Notes: a model not told the origin generated them from the sequence alone. A stretch of 64,000 nucleotides of DNA from Alginatibacterium sediminis (GCF_003610775.1 NZ_RAQO01000001.1:62001-126000), one strand, 5' to 3'; shown: positions 18,423 to 28,815, counted from the first letter of the stretch. Program-made: numbers and translations.

Positions 18423-19676
18423 TTACTTCGAATTAATAGTTAAGGCTTCCAAAGTGCGGTGAAGGGCGCCTCGATTTTGTTGAACAATTTGTAGTCCCGC
18501 TTGCCCATCGCGTTGGACCAATACTGGGTCTTGCAGATAATCGGTAATCTTTTGGCAAAGCGAGTCTAAATCATCACTCAGGTACAAATGCGAAACCGCC
18601 TGTAATTGTTGACTTATTAGAACAAAATTAAAATCGGAACAGCCTGCAACACATGGGCATGCAACTGCTGCAGCCTCTAAGTAGTTATGACCGCCGACCA
18701 GGCACAAAGACCCACCAATAAATGCCACTTCTGCCATTGAATACCACAACATCATTTCTCCCATTGTGTCGGCTAGATAAACTTGGGTATCGAATGACGG
18801 TTGTTGTTGCTGTGAACGTCGGCAATAGCGAATTTTGTTCTGCTCCAAAGTTTGAGCAACTGCCGAAAAACGCTCGGGATGACGCGGAACCCAAATACAT
18901 AGTGCATTAGGCTCCGTTTTTAACACTTTCATTAGTAGCTGGTGCACTTGCGGCTCTTCAGCTTCGTGTGAGCTTGCAATAACCCATATGGAGCGCTCTC
19001 CAAACAATGATGGCTGTAGTTTTACAGCCTGAGTTTGCCAGGCCTTCGGATCGCTTAGATCGAATTTCAGCGAACCAGTAGTGCTTACTAATGTGGATCC
19101 TAAGCTTTCAAAACGCTGAGCATCCGCTTCGGTCTGGGCTAAAACAAGGTCTAAGTTTGAGAACACCATCGAGCGGGTGAATTTAAGCTTTTGATAGCGT
19201 TTTTCCGAGCGCTGCGACATTCGGGCATTGACTAACACCACCTTTACTCGCCTACGCTTAGCAAACGCTAAACAATTAGGCCAAAGCTCAGTCTCCATTA
19301 TCCAGTATTGTTTGAATTGATAGCGAGAAAAGAACAGCCACACACATGGCCAAAAGTCTAAAGGGGCATAACGGTGCTCGACAAGCGCAGACAACTGTTT
19401 TTCGACCTGCTCAGCACCTGTGGCAGTGGTGGTAGTGATTAAAATATTTAATTCAGGTTGCTGTTGTTTTAACTCAACAATCAACGGTGTAATACCAATG
19501 ACTTCTCCAACCGACACCGCGTGTACCCATATGTCGAAACAGCCCTTCGAGCCAAAGCCAAAATGCTCTACCCAGCGCAGCCCAAACTGCGGTTGATCGT
19601 TTTTAGGCTTATACAGTTTCACTAGCATCGGAATGACAAGTAGGATGCTAAATAGGTTATAGAATAATCGAGCCAA
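18423..19676 (-). CDS. waaA: Kdo transferase WaaA
   Basis: WaaA transfers Kdo from CMP-Kdo to lipid IVA at the inner face of the inner membrane. The 417-residue product (E. coli 425) has an N-terminal membrane anchor LFYNLFSILLVIPMLVKLY. It also has the catalytic-Glu motif VHAVSVGEVIG near residue 55, the TTTTATGAEQV block and the C-terminal CMP-Kdo site with AFIGGSLCLVGGHNYLEAAA. It starts 2 bases before the end of waaF, so the two are translationally linked. With KdkA present it may be the one-Kdo type, as in Haemophilus; this is inferred. Confidence 0.95.
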   Translation of the reverse strand: MARLFYNLFSILLVIPMLVKLYKPKNDQPQFGLRWVEHFGFGSKGCFDIWVHAVSVGEVIGITPLIVELKQQQPELNILITTTTATGAEQVEKQLSALVEHRYAPLDFWPCVWLFFSRYQFKQYWIMETELWPNCLAFAKRRRVKVVLVNARMSQRSEKRYQKLKFTRSMVFSNLDLVLAQTEADAQRFESLGSTLVSTTGSLKFDLSDPKAWQTQAVKLQPSLFGERSIWVIASSHEAEEPQVHQLLMKVLKTEPNALCIWVPRHPERFSAVAQTLEQNKIRYCRRSQQQQPSFDTQVYLADTMGEMMLWYSMAEVAFIGGSLCLVGGHNYLEAAAVACPCVAGCSDFNFVLISQQLQAVSHLYLSDDLDSLCQKITDYLQDPVLVQRDGQAGLQIVQQNRGALHRTLEALTINSK

Positions 19677-19678
19677 AA

Positions 19679-20707
19679 TTATCGAACCACCAATTGCTCA
19701 AGCGCATCAATCGCTCGACTAGGTTCTAGCTGCGTTAAACACTGATTGTGCCCAAGCGGGCAGACCCGTTGAAAGCATGGGCGGCATTCGATATCAGTAT
19801 TTAAGTGAATAGCGTGTTCACTTAGTGGCGGCGTGTATTTAGGGGACGACGATCCATAAACGGCGACCAATGGTAATCCTAACGCCGCCGCAACGTGCAT
19901 CAACCCAGAATCGTTGCTTACAGACGCGCTTGCAGCCGCCATTAAATCAATAGCTTCGGCTAGCTGGGTTTTACCAGCTAGGTCAAAGCAGAACTCAGGC
20001 TGTTGGATAGCTTGTTTAATCGCTTGAGTGACCTCTTGATCTTTTGCTGAGCCAAACAACCAAACTTGCCCGCCACGCCGCTGTATCCAATCATTGGCTA
20101 CGGTCGCATAATGAGATTCTGGCCACCGTTTTGCTGGCCCGAACTCAGCGCCAGGATTAAGTGCCAGAATAGGTCTTTGTCGGTCAAGCCCCAGTTGCGT
20201 CATCGCCTGTTGCTGATTATGTTGGTCTGCTACTAGTCTTGGGTAATCATATGCAGGAATGTCTGACGCATCTTCAGCGGCATCTTTACCCAAGGCCAAC
20301 ACAACATAGCGCTCGACCATTAAAGCAAAACGTTGTTTCTTTTGGTGTAAATCATTAAGTAAGCCATAACGACTCTCACCCTTCCAGCCACTACGGCGTG
20401 GAATTCTGGCAAACCACGGGATAAGTGCAGACTTCATAGAATTAGGTTGTACGATTGCCCAATCGTAGTTTTGATTTGCTAAGCTACGGCCAATCTTCCA
20501 GCGCTGTTTTAAGCCAAAATCGCCATGCCCTAGGGGCATACGCAGGGCATTATCAACCTCTGGCATGCGCTCTAAAAGAGGTCGGCACCAATCGGGCGCC
20601 AATACGTCTAATTGCGCATTAGGGTGCATTGCTTTTAACATCTTGTAGAGGCTTTGCGACATAACCATGTCGCCAACCCATGAAGGCCCTACTACTAATA
20701 TTTTCAA
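19679..20707 (-). CDS. waaF: ADP-heptose:LPS heptosyltransferase II
   Basis: WaaF adds the second heptose of the inner core. The 342-residue product begins MKILVVGPSWVGDMVMSQSL, the WaaF signature, and has SGWKGESRYGLLND, LNPGAEFGPAKRWPE and SNDSGLMHVAAALGLPLVAVYG. The C-terminal CRPCFQRVCPLGHNQC cysteine cluster is also typical of WaaF. It lies 33 bases after hldD and 2 bases before waaA, giving hldD-waaF-waaA. Confidence 0.96.
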   Translation of the reverse strand: MKILVVGPSWVGDMVMSQSLYKMLKAMHPNAQLDVLAPDWCRPLLERMPEVDNALRMPLGHGDFGLKQRWKIGRSLANQNYDWAIVQPNSMKSALIPWFARIPRRSGWKGESRYGLLNDLHQKKQRFALMVERYVVLALGKDAAEDASDIPAYDYPRLVADQHNQQQAMTQLGLDRQRPILALNPGAEFGPAKRWPESHYATVANDWIQRRGGQVWLFGSAKDQEVTQAIKQAIQQPEFCFDLAGKTQLAEAIDLMAAASASVSNDSGLMHVAAALGLPLVAVYGSSSPKYTPPLSEHAIHLNTDIECRPCFQRVCPLGHNQCLTQLEPSRAIDALEQLVVR

Positions 20708-20740
20708 GCAATACTCCTACCCATCACAAATCCCAATAAT

Positions 20741-21697
20741 CTAACGATTAAGCCAAGCCATATACTGCTCAACGCCCTGCGCAACTGTTTTGAAGGATTC
20801 TTTATAACCCGCGCTACGCAATGCAGAGATATCAGCTTGGGTAAAACTCTGATAACGGCCCTTTAAATGATCAGGGAAAGGAATAAACTCAACTTCACCT
20901 TGCTTGTGGTAGTTGATCACAGCGTTGGCAACATTCAAAAACGGTTCTGCGTTACCGGTTCCCAAATTAAATATTCCGCTTTGTTCAGGGTTTTTCCAAA
21001 ACCAAAGATTTACCTTACATACGTCTTCAACATAGACAAAGTCGCGGCTTTGGCCGCCATTGCCGTAACCATCATAGCCTTCAAAAAGCTTAGGGTTTTC
21101 ACCCGCTAAAACTTGTGTATTCAAGTGAAAGGCGACACTGGCCATTGCGTCTTTATGTTGTTCGCGAGGACCATAAACATTGAAGTAGCGAAACCCCACC
21201 ACTTGCGATGTGATTTGTGGTCTAAGTCGACGCACATAGTTATCAAACTGCAGCTTTGAGTAACCATAAACATTAAGCGGCCCTTCAAATTGCTTTTCTT
21301 CTTTAAAAACCTTGGTATCGCCATAAGTAGCAGCTGAAGACGCATATAAAAATGGAATCTCTCGCTCCAAACAATAATGCAGAATCTCCTTCGAATACTC
21401 GTAGTTATTTTCCATCATGTACCTGCCATCCCACTCGGTTGTGGCAGAGCAGGCACCTTCATGGAACATGACTTCAATATCGCTACCATAAATGTCACCG
21501 AACTCTTCTCCGGAAACAACCCGAGCAATAAAGTCATCTTTGTCTAGGTAGTCGGCAATGTCCAAATCAACTAGATTTACAAATTTGGTTCCATCTTTTA
21601 AGTCGTCAACGACGATAATGTCGGTACGTCCTTGGTCATTTAGGGCTTTAACAATGTTAGACCCGATAAAACCAGCTCCACCAGTGACTACGATCAT
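20741..21697 (-). CDS. hldD: ADP-L-glycero-D-manno-heptose 6-epimerase
   Basis: HldD epimerises ADP-D-glycero-heptose to the L-form used by the heptosyltransferases. The 318-residue SDR protein has the NADP-binding motif [16 protein letters not shown], the catalytic Ser/Thr region YASSAATYG and the YxxxK pair YGYSKLQFD. HldD-typical stretches [16 protein letters not shown] and [15 protein letters not shown] are present. It heads the hldD-waaF-waaA operon and is divergent from the TetR gene and kbl-tdh, as hldD is beside kbl in E. coli. Confidence 0.97.
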   Translation of the reverse strand: MIVVTGGAGFIGSNIVKALNDQGRTDIIVVDDLKDGTKFVNLVDLDIADYLDKDDFIARVVSGEEFGDIYGSDIEVMFHEGACSATTEWDGRYMMENNYEYSKEILHYCLEREIPFLYASSAATYGDTKVFKEEKQFEGPLNVYGYSKLQFDNYVRRLRPQITSQVVGFRYFNVYGPREQHKDAMASVAFHLNTQVLAGENPKLFEGYDGYGNGGQSRDFVYVEDVCKVNLWFWKNPEQSGIFNLGTGNAEPFLNVANAVINYHKQGEVEFIPFPDHLKGRYQSFTQADISALRSAGYKESFKTVAQGVEQYMAWLNR

Positions 21698-21853
21698 GTC
21701 TTTACCTTTCCAATTTATACAATTAACTAAATTTTAAGGTTCTAGTCATCGAATAGCAATTTATCAATTGAGTTAAAAGCTTAAGCAAGCCGAAGATGCA
21801 CCATAAGGCAAAGCATGCTAGCCTCAATTAGAGTGCGGGAAAACAAGGCTGCT

Positions 21854-22495
21854 ATGAAAACACGAGATCGGATAATTCAAACATCTTTAGCGATGTTTAA
21901 TGAACAGGGCGAACGTCAAGTCACGACCAACCATATTGCAGCCCAGTTAGAAATTAGCCCCGGTAATCTTTATTACCATTTTGGCAACAAGCAAGAAATA
22001 ATCTGTTGTATTTTCGAACAATACGCGCTGCAACTTGAACAACTGTTTAAACCAACCAGCGACCCTAGCTTAAGCTTCGAGCGCATGATGAACTACCTTG
22101 ATGGTACGTTTTCATTAATGTGGGAATTTCGATTTTTGTATATGAACTTAGTTGAGCTAATTTCTCGAGATGAAGAGTTACGCGAGCGGTATCAAGGCGT
22201 TCAACGACGTTTAGACACTTGGATAATGGAACTTATGCAGCGCTTGAGAGCAAGTCGTTATTTGGATGGTAAAGATAACGACATCCTACAATTATCAGAA
22301 ACAATTCGTCTGGTTATTGTAAGTTGGATCCCATTTCAAGCCTCAAAGTCGACTGATTTTAAAGTTGATCAAGCCACTCTCTATTTGGGCTTAGTAAAAG
22401 TGCTGCATATTATGCTGCCATTTTCGACCCCTACTTCCCGTCCACACTCCGAAAGATTAATAGTTCATTATCAAGAACTAGCTAGGCATTCTTAA
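21854..22495 (+). CDS. TetR family transcriptional regulator
   Basis: The 213-residue product (start at the ATG of MKTRDRIIQTSLAMFNEQGE; an upstream in-frame ATG adds 13 residues) has a TetR helix-turn-helix with VTTNHIAAQLEISPGNLYYHF near residues 20-42. The C-terminal ligand domain is not recognised. It sits between hldD (divergent) and kbl-tdh (same strand, 94 bases on), a place where E. coli has no regulator. It may control either unit. The target and effector are unknown. Confidence 0.85.
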   Translation: MKTRDRIIQTSLAMFNEQGERQVTTNHIAAQLEISPGNLYYHFGNKQEIICCIFEQYALQLEQLFKPTSDPSLSFERMMNYLDGTFSLMWEFRFLYMNLVELISRDEELRERYQGVQRRLDTWIMELMQRLRASRYLDGKDNDILQLSETIRLVIVSWIPFQASKSTDFKVDQATLYLGLVKVLHIMLPFSTPTSRPHSERLIVHYQELARHS

Positions 22496-22524
22496 ACAGC
22501 ATATCTCTTTATCGTCGATCTTAG

Positions 22525-22554
22525 TTGTGACGGTATGCTTTGCTTGACTATAAT
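22525..22554 (+). promoter_or_regulatory. Candidate kbl-tdh promoter
   Basis: TTGTGA, an 18-base spacer and a perfect TATAAT lie 36 bases upstream of kbl. This suggests that kbl-tdh is transcribed independently of the TetR gene. Confidence 0.55.
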
Positions 22555-22589
22555 GGCGCCAATATTCCTAAAACACACTAGGTCAACTT

Positions 22590-23783
22590 ATGGCGTCAGC
22601 ATTCTACCAGCAGTTAAATACGCAACTCATCGAGCTCAAAGAACAAGGACTGTTTAAAGACGAGCGTATTATCGAATCAGCGCAGGATGCTCACATTCAA
22701 GTCAAGCAGGACCAAGTTCTCAATTTTTGCGCCAACAACTATTTGGGTTTGGCTAATCATCCGAGTCTGATTGAAGCTGCAAAATCTGGTTTGGACAGCC
22801 ACGGTTTTGGAATGGCTTCGGTACGCTTTATCTGCGGGACCCAAGATATTCACAAACAGTTAGAAGACAAGCTCAGTCAGTTTCTAGGGATGGAAGACAC
22901 GATTTTGTATAGTTCATGCTTTGATGCAAATGCAGGACTATTCGAAACAATTTTAGGTGCTGAAGACGCTATTATTTCCGATGCTCTCAATCATGCATCA
23001 ATTATTGATGGTGTACGTTTGTGTAAAGCTAAGCGTTTTCGCTATGCGAACAATGATTTAGAGCAGCTCGAAGCCTGCCTAAAAGATGCTGATGAACAGG
23101 GTTGTCGTCACAAATTAGTGGTCACCGATGGTGTGTTTTCAATGGATGGCATTATTGCAAACCTACCCGGTATATGTGATTTAGCCGAGAAGTATAACGC
23201 ACTGGTGATGGTCGATGACTCGCACGCAGTGGGCTTCGTTGGCGAAAACGGTAGGGGCAGCCACGAGTATCACCAGGTGATGGATCGCGTCGACATAATT
23301 ACCGGAACCTTAGGCAAAGCAATGGGCGGGGCTTCCGGAGGGTATACTTCAGGTAAAAAGGAAGTAGTTGCTTGGCTACGTCAGCGCTCGCGCCCGTATT
23401 TGTTTTCTAATTCATTGGCTCCAGCCATTGTTAGCGCATCAATAAAAGTAATTGAGTTACTTGAAACCGGGCAGGAGCGCCGAAATAAGCTTTGGCAAAA
23501 TGTGGCCTTGTTTCGCAGTTTAATGCAACAAGCTGGCTTCGATTTAGCAGGCGCTGATCATGCGATAGTTCCTGTGATGTTGGGCGATGCAAAACTAGCA
23601 GGCAAATTTGCAGAACAAATGCTAGCTAAAGGTATCTACGTAGTCGGATTCTCGTTTCCTGTCGTACCTAAAGATCAAGCCAGAATTAGAACTCAAATAT
23701 CGGCCGCGCATAGTACTGAGCAAATCGAAACTGCTGTAGCAGCGTTCATCAGTGTCGGTAAAGACTTAGGGGTCATCCAATGA
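22590..23783 (+). CDS. kbl: 2-amino-3-ketobutyrate CoA ligase
   Basis: Kbl cleaves 2-amino-3-ketobutyrate with CoA to glycine and acetyl-CoA, the second step of threonine degradation. The 397-residue product (E. coli 398) is an alpha-oxoamine synthase with [27 protein letters not shown] and the PLP lysine in [14 protein letters not shown] near residue 242. The VDDSHAVGF motif is also present. It overlaps tdh by 4 bases (ATGA), so translation is coupled. Confidence 0.97.
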   Translation: MASAFYQQLNTQLIELKEQGLFKDERIIESAQDAHIQVKQDQVLNFCANNYLGLANHPSLIEAAKSGLDSHGFGMASVRFICGTQDIHKQLEDKLSQFLGMEDTILYSSCFDANAGLFETILGAEDAIISDALNHASIIDGVRLCKAKRFRYANNDLEQLEACLKDADEQGCRHKLVVTDGVFSMDGIIANLPGICDLAEKYNALVMVDDSHAVGFVGENGRGSHEYHQVMDRVDIITGTLGKAMGGASGGYTSGKKEVVAWLRQRSRPYLFSNSLAPAIVSASIKVIELLETGQERRNKLWQNVALFRSLMQQAGFDLAGADHAIVPVMLGDAKLAGKFAEQMLAKGIYVVGFSFPVVPKDQARIRTQISAAHSTEQIETAVAAFISVGKDLGVIQ

Positions 23784-24808
23784 GCATGTTCGCCCTAAGT
23801 AAACTACATAACAAACCTGGCATTTGGGATACTACTGTTGAAATCCCAAAACCAGGGCACAATGATTTACTGATTAAAATAACCAAAACGGCTATTTGTG
23901 GCACTGATATCCATATCTACAATTGGGATGAATGGTCACAGCAAACTATTCCAACACCTATGGTCATCGGGCATGAGTACGCCGGTGAAGTCATCGGCAT
24001 GGGCCAAGAAGTTAGAGGCTTTGCTATTGGCGACCGAGTTTCAGGTGAAGGTCATATTACGTGTGGACATTGTCGCAACTGCCGCGGTGGCCGTACTCAT
24101 TTATGTCGCAATACTATCGGCGTAGGCGTCAATCGTCAGGGTTGTTTTGCGCAATACCTAGTTGTGCCTGCCGTCAACGCTTTTAAACTACCTGACGAAA
24201 TTAGTGATGAACTCGCTGCTGTGTTTGACCCTTTCGGAAACGCTGTGCACTGCGCTCTATCATTTGATGTGGTTGGCGAAGATGTATTGATTACCGGAGC
24301 GGGTCCAATTGGTATGATGGCTGCCGCAATTTGTAAACACATTGGCGCTCGGCACGTTGTTGTTACCGATGTAAACCCTTACCGACTAGAGCTCGCCAAA
24401 AAACTTGGCGCAACTCGCGTGGTAAACGTGCTCGAAGAAAGCCTAGAAGATGTCATGCAAAGCCTAAACATGAACGAAGGCTTTGATGTCGGACTGGAAA
24501 TGTCAGGCGTGCCCAGTGCGTTTAGCCAAATGTTAGACAACATGAACCACGGCGGAAAAATTGCGATGCTAGGAATCCCACCCAAAGACATGGGTGTAGA
24601 TTGGAACCAAGTCATATTTAAAGGTCTGATCTTAAAAGGTATTTATGGTCGAGAAATGTTCGAAACCTGGTATAAAATGGCATCTTTGATCCAATCCGGA
24701 TTGGATATTAGCTCTATCATCACACATCGCTTTGATGTAAAAGACTATCAACAGGGATTTGACACCATGCGCTCAGGTGAAAGTGGTAAGGTCGTTTTGA
24801 GTTGGTAG
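23780..24808 (+). CDS. tdh: L-threonine 3-dehydrogenase
   Basis: Tdh oxidises L-threonine to 2-amino-3-ketobutyrate with NAD. The 342-residue product (E. coli 341) is a zinc-dependent medium-chain dehydrogenase. The catalytic zinc Cys is in [16 protein letters not shown] near residue 38, with GHEYAGEV after it. The structural zinc cysteines are in [15 protein letters not shown], and the NAD fold is [17 protein letters not shown]. It overlaps the kbl stop; the ATG at 23780 or the one two codons later could be used. Confidence 0.97.
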   Translation: MSMFALSKLHNKPGIWDTTVEIPKPGHNDLLIKITKTAICGTDIHIYNWDEWSQQTIPTPMVIGHEYAGEVIGMGQEVRGFAIGDRVSGEGHITCGHCRNCRGGRTHLCRNTIGVGVNRQGCFAQYLVVPAVNAFKLPDEISDELAAVFDPFGNAVHCALSFDVVGEDVLITGAGPIGMMAAAICKHIGARHVVVTDVNPYRLELAKKLGATRVVNVLEESLEDVMQSLNMNEGFDVGLEMSGVPSAFSQMLDNMNHGGKIAMLGIPPKDMGVDWNQVIFKGLILKGIYGREMFETWYKMASLIQSGLDISSIITHRFDVKDYQQGFDTMRSGESGKVVLSW

Positions 24809-24871
24809 TCCTAATAATTAAAAGTACGCCACTATATCAGCCAAACCAATGTTGAAAACAGGAGAATCAAT

Positions 24872-25744
24872 TTGTCTACTCAAGTCGTTTACTTAGCTTT
24901 TGGACCTAGGAAAGACCTTTACCGACAAATTTATTTTTCAGTCCGTTCTCTTCAATTTTGGCGAAACTCCAATGTCGGAGTTACCATTATTACAGACAAT
25001 CCAGCTGCGATACGCGGAATTGAGGAAACTGTTGAGGTTGAACATATTTCAATAGAACGAATTGAAGAGTGGAAAGGAGAATTGAATTTCCTATGGCGGG
25101 CTAAAATGAAAGCTATCGAGCATGCTACTTCGATGTATCCAGAGAAGAACGTTCTATACGTTGATTCAGATACTGTTTTCGCGAAAGATATTTCTTGGAT
25201 GCTCGATGAGTTAGATCGTGGTGAGAAATTTATGCACGTTTTCGAAAGGAACATAGCCTCATCAAAGAATAGTTATTGGAAAACTCTCTATAACGATCTT
25301 TCAGGCTTTAATCACGAGAGCTATGTTTTTAACGCCAAGACATCGATGTTTAACGCTGGCGTCATTGGTCTCCCTAAAGGGAGAGCTCAACAATTGGCCA
25401 AAGCCGCAGTAGATGTTTGCGATGGATTATGCCGCACTTCGGCAGATCGGACACTCTTAGAGCAATTAGCTTTTTCAATGGTTTTGTCCCAAACAGAATT
25501 AAAAACAGCAGAGCAAACCATCATCCATTATTGGGGAAACAAACCGCAGTGGGATGCATTAATTAACGAATTTGGTGCAACAAGTTTGCTGGAAAACCGC
25601 ACGTTACAAGAAGAACTCTCAGCTATTGAAGACATCGACTTTGAAAAAATACCATCATTCTATAGAGAAAGACGAATGGTCAGAAAATTAAGCAATTGGC
25701 TAAATAGAAGCATTTGCAAGCCTAAAGTCCAATATCTAGACTGA
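24872..25744 (+). CDS. GT-A-fold glycosyltransferase (GT8-like), LPS-associated
   Basis: The 290-residue protein begins VVYLAFGPRKDLYRQIYFSV and has the metal-binding DSD of LYVDSDTVF near residue 97, typical of GT-A nucleotide-sugar transferases. The family resembles GT8 or uncharacterised LPS transferases. The start is a TTG with GGAG 7 bases upstream. It stands alone on the plus strand, convergent with the seven-gene minus operon, and shares features with the 27943-28815 product. It is probably an LPS core transferase; donor and acceptor unknown. Confidence 0.7.
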   Translation: MSTQVVYLAFGPRKDLYRQIYFSVRSLQFWRNSNVGVTIITDNPAAIRGIEETVEVEHISIERIEEWKGELNFLWRAKMKAIEHATSMYPEKNVLYVDSDTVFAKDISWMLDELDRGEKFMHVFERNIASSKNSYWKTLYNDLSGFNHESYVFNAKTSMFNAGVIGLPKGRAQQLAKAAVDVCDGLCRTSADRTLLEQLAFSMVLSQTELKTAEQTIIHYWGNKPQWDALINEFGATSLLENRTLQEELSAIEDIDFEKIPSFYRERRMVRKLSNWLNRSICKPKVQYLD

Positions 25745-25875
25745 TGAGATAACCCATGATTTTGGCTTTGGGTCTTCAACTAGGGCTGATTGCGCGTATA
25801 AATATCAAATACTGCAGAAATCGAAATTGACTGTAATTGTCGCTTTGAACTCAAGGCTTGTTAGAATCCTTATCT

Positions 25876-26847
25876 TTAGGATTGTCTCAAATAAGCGAGT
25901 TTCTTGTAGTTGTTTAAATTGCGAGGGCCGAGTTCATTTAGAACTTCAGCATTGAGAACTTTTTCATACTTATCTAAATAAGCCTTTGCCATAACATCTG
26001 CATTAAATTGATCGCGAGCGTATTCATGACAACGCAAAGCACTAAATTGTAGATCGCTAACTGCTTGCACCAACTCTGATTCCACATTACTCAAGTATCC
26101 GACATCGCTATCAATCAACTCTGGCAGTGAGCCATGGGTAGTTGCGAAAACAGGACAACCATAATAAAGGCTTTCAGTGATGGCCAAACCAAAAGGTTCA
26201 TGCCAAGTAACAGGGAAAATTAGGCCTTTCGAAGATTGCATGACATCAGCCTTTTGGTGATCATTTACCATTCCCCAAAAACGTACGTGGCTATCAAGGC
26301 TTAAACGAATACCCATTTTGAAATTGAAACGATATCCCCCCATAACGTCCAGCTTCTTCCCAGCTGCTTTACTAATATCGATTGCACCTTGGACGTTCTT
26401 TGCTCGCCAAGCAGCTTTCCCCAAAAAGTGAAACCGCTCTTGTTTTGTCTTCGTTTGAAAACCTTGGTAATTATTCCAGTTTAAGCCATTGTATACATAG
26501 CATTGTGCTCCATAAATTTGAGCATGCTTTTTAGATACAAATATTGTGTTTGGGTTGATCTCGCTTTGACAATGCCCATGCTGGGTTATGACATAAGGCT
26601 TACTAATATCTTCAAAGTCACTATGAAAATGAACTAGGTCAATATCATCCGGAACTTGCGATTCTAAAGACTGAGTTGGATTCAACTCTTGTACCGAAGC
26701 CCAATCACAAATCGTGCCTTTTAATGCCAGAAACGTCACCTGATGCCCCATAGTTTGCAAAGCGAATCCAAGATCCCAAACGACTCGCTCTGTTCCCCCA
26801 TATTCGACGACCGGTAACTTCGCGCGGATATAAAGTAGTATCTTCAT
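25876..26847 (-). CDS. Glycosyltransferase family 4
   Basis: The 323-residue protein starts MKILLYIRAKLPVVEYGGTERVVWDLGFAL, the N-terminal GT4 pattern, and contains FLGKAAWRAKN and the GT4 donor motif with two Glu, HEPFGLAITESLYYGCPVF, near residue 217. It is the last gene of the seven-gene minus operon and overlaps the upstream GT9 gene by 4 bases. It would add one sugar of the outer core. Related GT4 enzymes act on glycogen or cell-wall sugars, but the location favours LPS. Confidence 0.82.
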   Translation of the reverse strand: MKILLYIRAKLPVVEYGGTERVVWDLGFALQTMGHQVTFLALKGTICDWASVQELNPTQSLESQVPDDIDLVHFHSDFEDISKPYVITQHGHCQSEINPNTIFVSKKHAQIYGAQCYVYNGLNWNNYQGFQTKTKQERFHFLGKAAWRAKNVQGAIDISKAAGKKLDVMGGYRFNFKMGIRLSLDSHVRFWGMVNDHQKADVMQSSKGLIFPVTWHEPFGLAITESLYYGCPVFATTHGSLPELIDSDVGYLSNVESELVQAVSDLQFSALRCHEYARDQFNADVMAKAYLDKYEKVLNAEVLNELGPRNLNNYKKLAYLRQS

Positions 26848-27950
26848 GAATTGGGTTCCCGGTGGTCTAGCTTATCCAAGGTCGCATTTAGTACCTGCTC
26901 GACCGAAATGTCAGTAAGACAAGGTGAATACGGCTGGTCCACATACTTGCATAAATCTTGATAACACGGCACACAAGCCCGATCTGACTGCAAAACTGTC
27001 ACATTGTTATTCTCTTGGATCACTGGTATTCGATCCTGGTAAATACTGCTAGCCCGCTTTGGAATGACTGCGTTTTTAGGCCAAGGAGACCAAACACTAG
27101 CCGGAGCCACGCTTATAATTGAAATGATAGGTATATTAAAGCCGGCAGCCAAATGTCCAGGGCCACTATCTGGACCGATAAACCCGATGCTTTGTTCTAA
27201 TAAAGTGCCCGTTTGCGCGAAATTCAGTTGACCGACTAGAGAGAACACTTGTTCACTTGCTTGAATCCCACTTAGCACTGAAGTAACTATCTGTTTGTCT
27301 CGCTCACTATCTGCTCCGGTTAGAACAATGTTATAGCCTCTAGCTACCAAGCCATCAATAAGCTTAATCCAAGATGATTCAGGCCATTGCTTTATTGTAT
27401 TCGATGATGGCGCATGAACCACGATATAATCTTGTGGAAGCTTAACGATAAGCTCAGATGGTATCCGTTGTTGAGGGCTAACCACCGAAGGATAAGAAGC
27501 AATATTCAGCGGTGAGAGCATGCGCAAATTACGCATGATTTTGTGCTCATATTGCTCTTGTTCAAGCACAAAATCTGTATAGACAAGCTTTTTTAGCCAT
27601 GCACTCTTCTCGCTAGGGTTAATGATCCCTAAACGACGCCTACCAAGTATCCAACTATAAATCGCTGAACGATCAGAGGTTTGCTCATTGACAACGAAAT
27701 CATATGAGCGAAATTGCTTTAACAAATAGCGCCAATACTGCTTCAATCCCATTTTCTGTGGCAAACAAATAACTTTATTAACTTCAGGGTTTGAGTCGTA
27801 CACCATTGCACCACGGGCAGTAACTAAAACATCGATATTACCTGATGGGAATGCTTTTTTTAGGCTAGCAACTTGACAGGTCGTCAGCAATGAATCGCCT
27901 ATACAATGAATGGCCAAAACAAGGATTTTTGGGCTACGCAAACTAATCAT
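26844..27950 (-). CDS. Glycosyltransferase family 9
   Basis: This 368-residue GT9 protein begins KILVLAIHCIGDSLLTTCQV. It has VVHAPSSNTIKQWPES and the C-terminal GFIGPDSGPGHLAAGFNIPI, with a cysteine-rich end CVPCYQDLCKY like that of WaaF. It is likely a heptosyltransferase or related core transferase. It overlaps its neighbours on both sides (4 and 8 bases), consistent with tight co-translation. The acceptor is not predictable. Confidence 0.8.
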   Translation of the reverse strand: MISLRSPKILVLAIHCIGDSLLTTCQVASLKKAFPSGNIDVLVTARGAMVYDSNPEVNKVICLPQKMGLKQYWRYLLKQFRSYDFVVNEQTSDRSAIYSWILGRRRLGIINPSEKSAWLKKLVYTDFVLEQEQYEHKIMRNLRMLSPLNIASYPSVVSPQQRIPSELIVKLPQDYIVVHAPSSNTIKQWPESSWIKLIDGLVARGYNIVLTGADSERDKQIVTSVLSGIQASEQVFSLVGQLNFAQTGTLLEQSIGFIGPDSGPGHLAAGFNIPIISIISVAPASVWSPWPKNAVIPKRASSIYQDRIPVIQENNNVTVLQSDRACVPCYQDLCKYVDQPYSPCLTDISVEQVLNATLDKLDHREPNS

Positions 27951-28815
27951 TAATCTTAAGCCCTAGCATAGCCCTAAGCTTTTTGCTCTTTTTGTAAAAA
28001 TGACCTGCAATCACCACACGCAAAGGGCGTTGGAACCGAATAGCTCTGGACGCAATAAGCATTTCTTGAAAAGAGTTATAGCGGGTCGCAAAAAATATTT
28101 TTAATACTGAAATCGCATAGTCCTTTCTGCCACTTGTTGAGTAATGCTCAACAAGTGCACGCCCTTCAACCAATTTTTGCTGTCTTACAATCGCTTCGGC
28201 AAGTGCAAATTGTTCAATGGTATGTGCTCTACAATCTCGTTCCATAAACGCTAACATCAACTCATCAGCTACATCCAGTGTATCTACATTACTCCCTTGG
28301 AGGCCTATCATTAATGCTCCCCAGTTCCGAGAGAATGGATTAAGCTTATAAGTACTTCCATCTCCCATTATTTTCGAAAAACCCCATAGTTTACTATATT
28401 CAGATCCAGCGGGTTCTTTTTCAATATAGTTCCCAGGTTGATGCATAACGGAATGTTCAGCGTTAATTAAGTCAAAAATAGCGGAAGGATTTTTAGTAAA
28501 GTATGTATCTGTATCTAAAAAAAGGATTTTATCTACAGCACGAAGCTCCAAGTGTTGCGCTATAAAATGAAGCCCTCGGTTCTTAATCCTAAAATGATAG
28601 CTACCCTGCAGAGACCATTGCGCAAGCTGATCGTCAGTTAGTTTCAGAACTGAAATATCGAACCCTTCAAATTTCTCTGGATACTCAGCAAGAACTATGA
28701 CTTCCAGCTCGGTATCGGATTGATATCTAGATATAAACGAAAGAATACTAAACTTAGCACCCAAATAGTACGCATCATCGCTACCATAAAGGATATATAC
28801 GAGATAGTTCTTCAA
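27943..28815 (-). CDS. GT-A-fold glycosyltransferase with DTD motif
   Basis: The 290-residue product has a GT-A start, YLVYILYGSDDAYYLGAKFS, and the divalent-metal motif LFLDTDTYFTKN near residue 99. It resembles the product of 24872-25744 in size and layout, so the two may be diverged copies. It lies directly after the GT25 gene (1 base apart) and overlaps the GT9 gene by 8 bases. Function is an LPS-core transferase by context; no closer assignment is possible. Confidence 0.7.
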   Translation of the reverse strand: MKNYLVYILYGSDDAYYLGAKFSILSFISRYQSDTELEVIVLAEYPEKFEGFDISVLKLTDDQLAQWSLQGSYHFRIKNRGLHFIAQHLELRAVDKILFLDTDTYFTKNPSAIFDLINAEHSVMHQPGNYIEKEPAGSEYSKLWGFSKIMGDGSTYKLNPFSRNWGALMIGLQGSNVDTLDVADELMLAFMERDCRAHTIEQFALAEAIVRQQKLVEGRALVEHYSTSGRKDYAISVLKIFFATRYNSFQEMLIASRAIRFQRPLRVVIAGHFYKKSKKLRAMLGLKIND

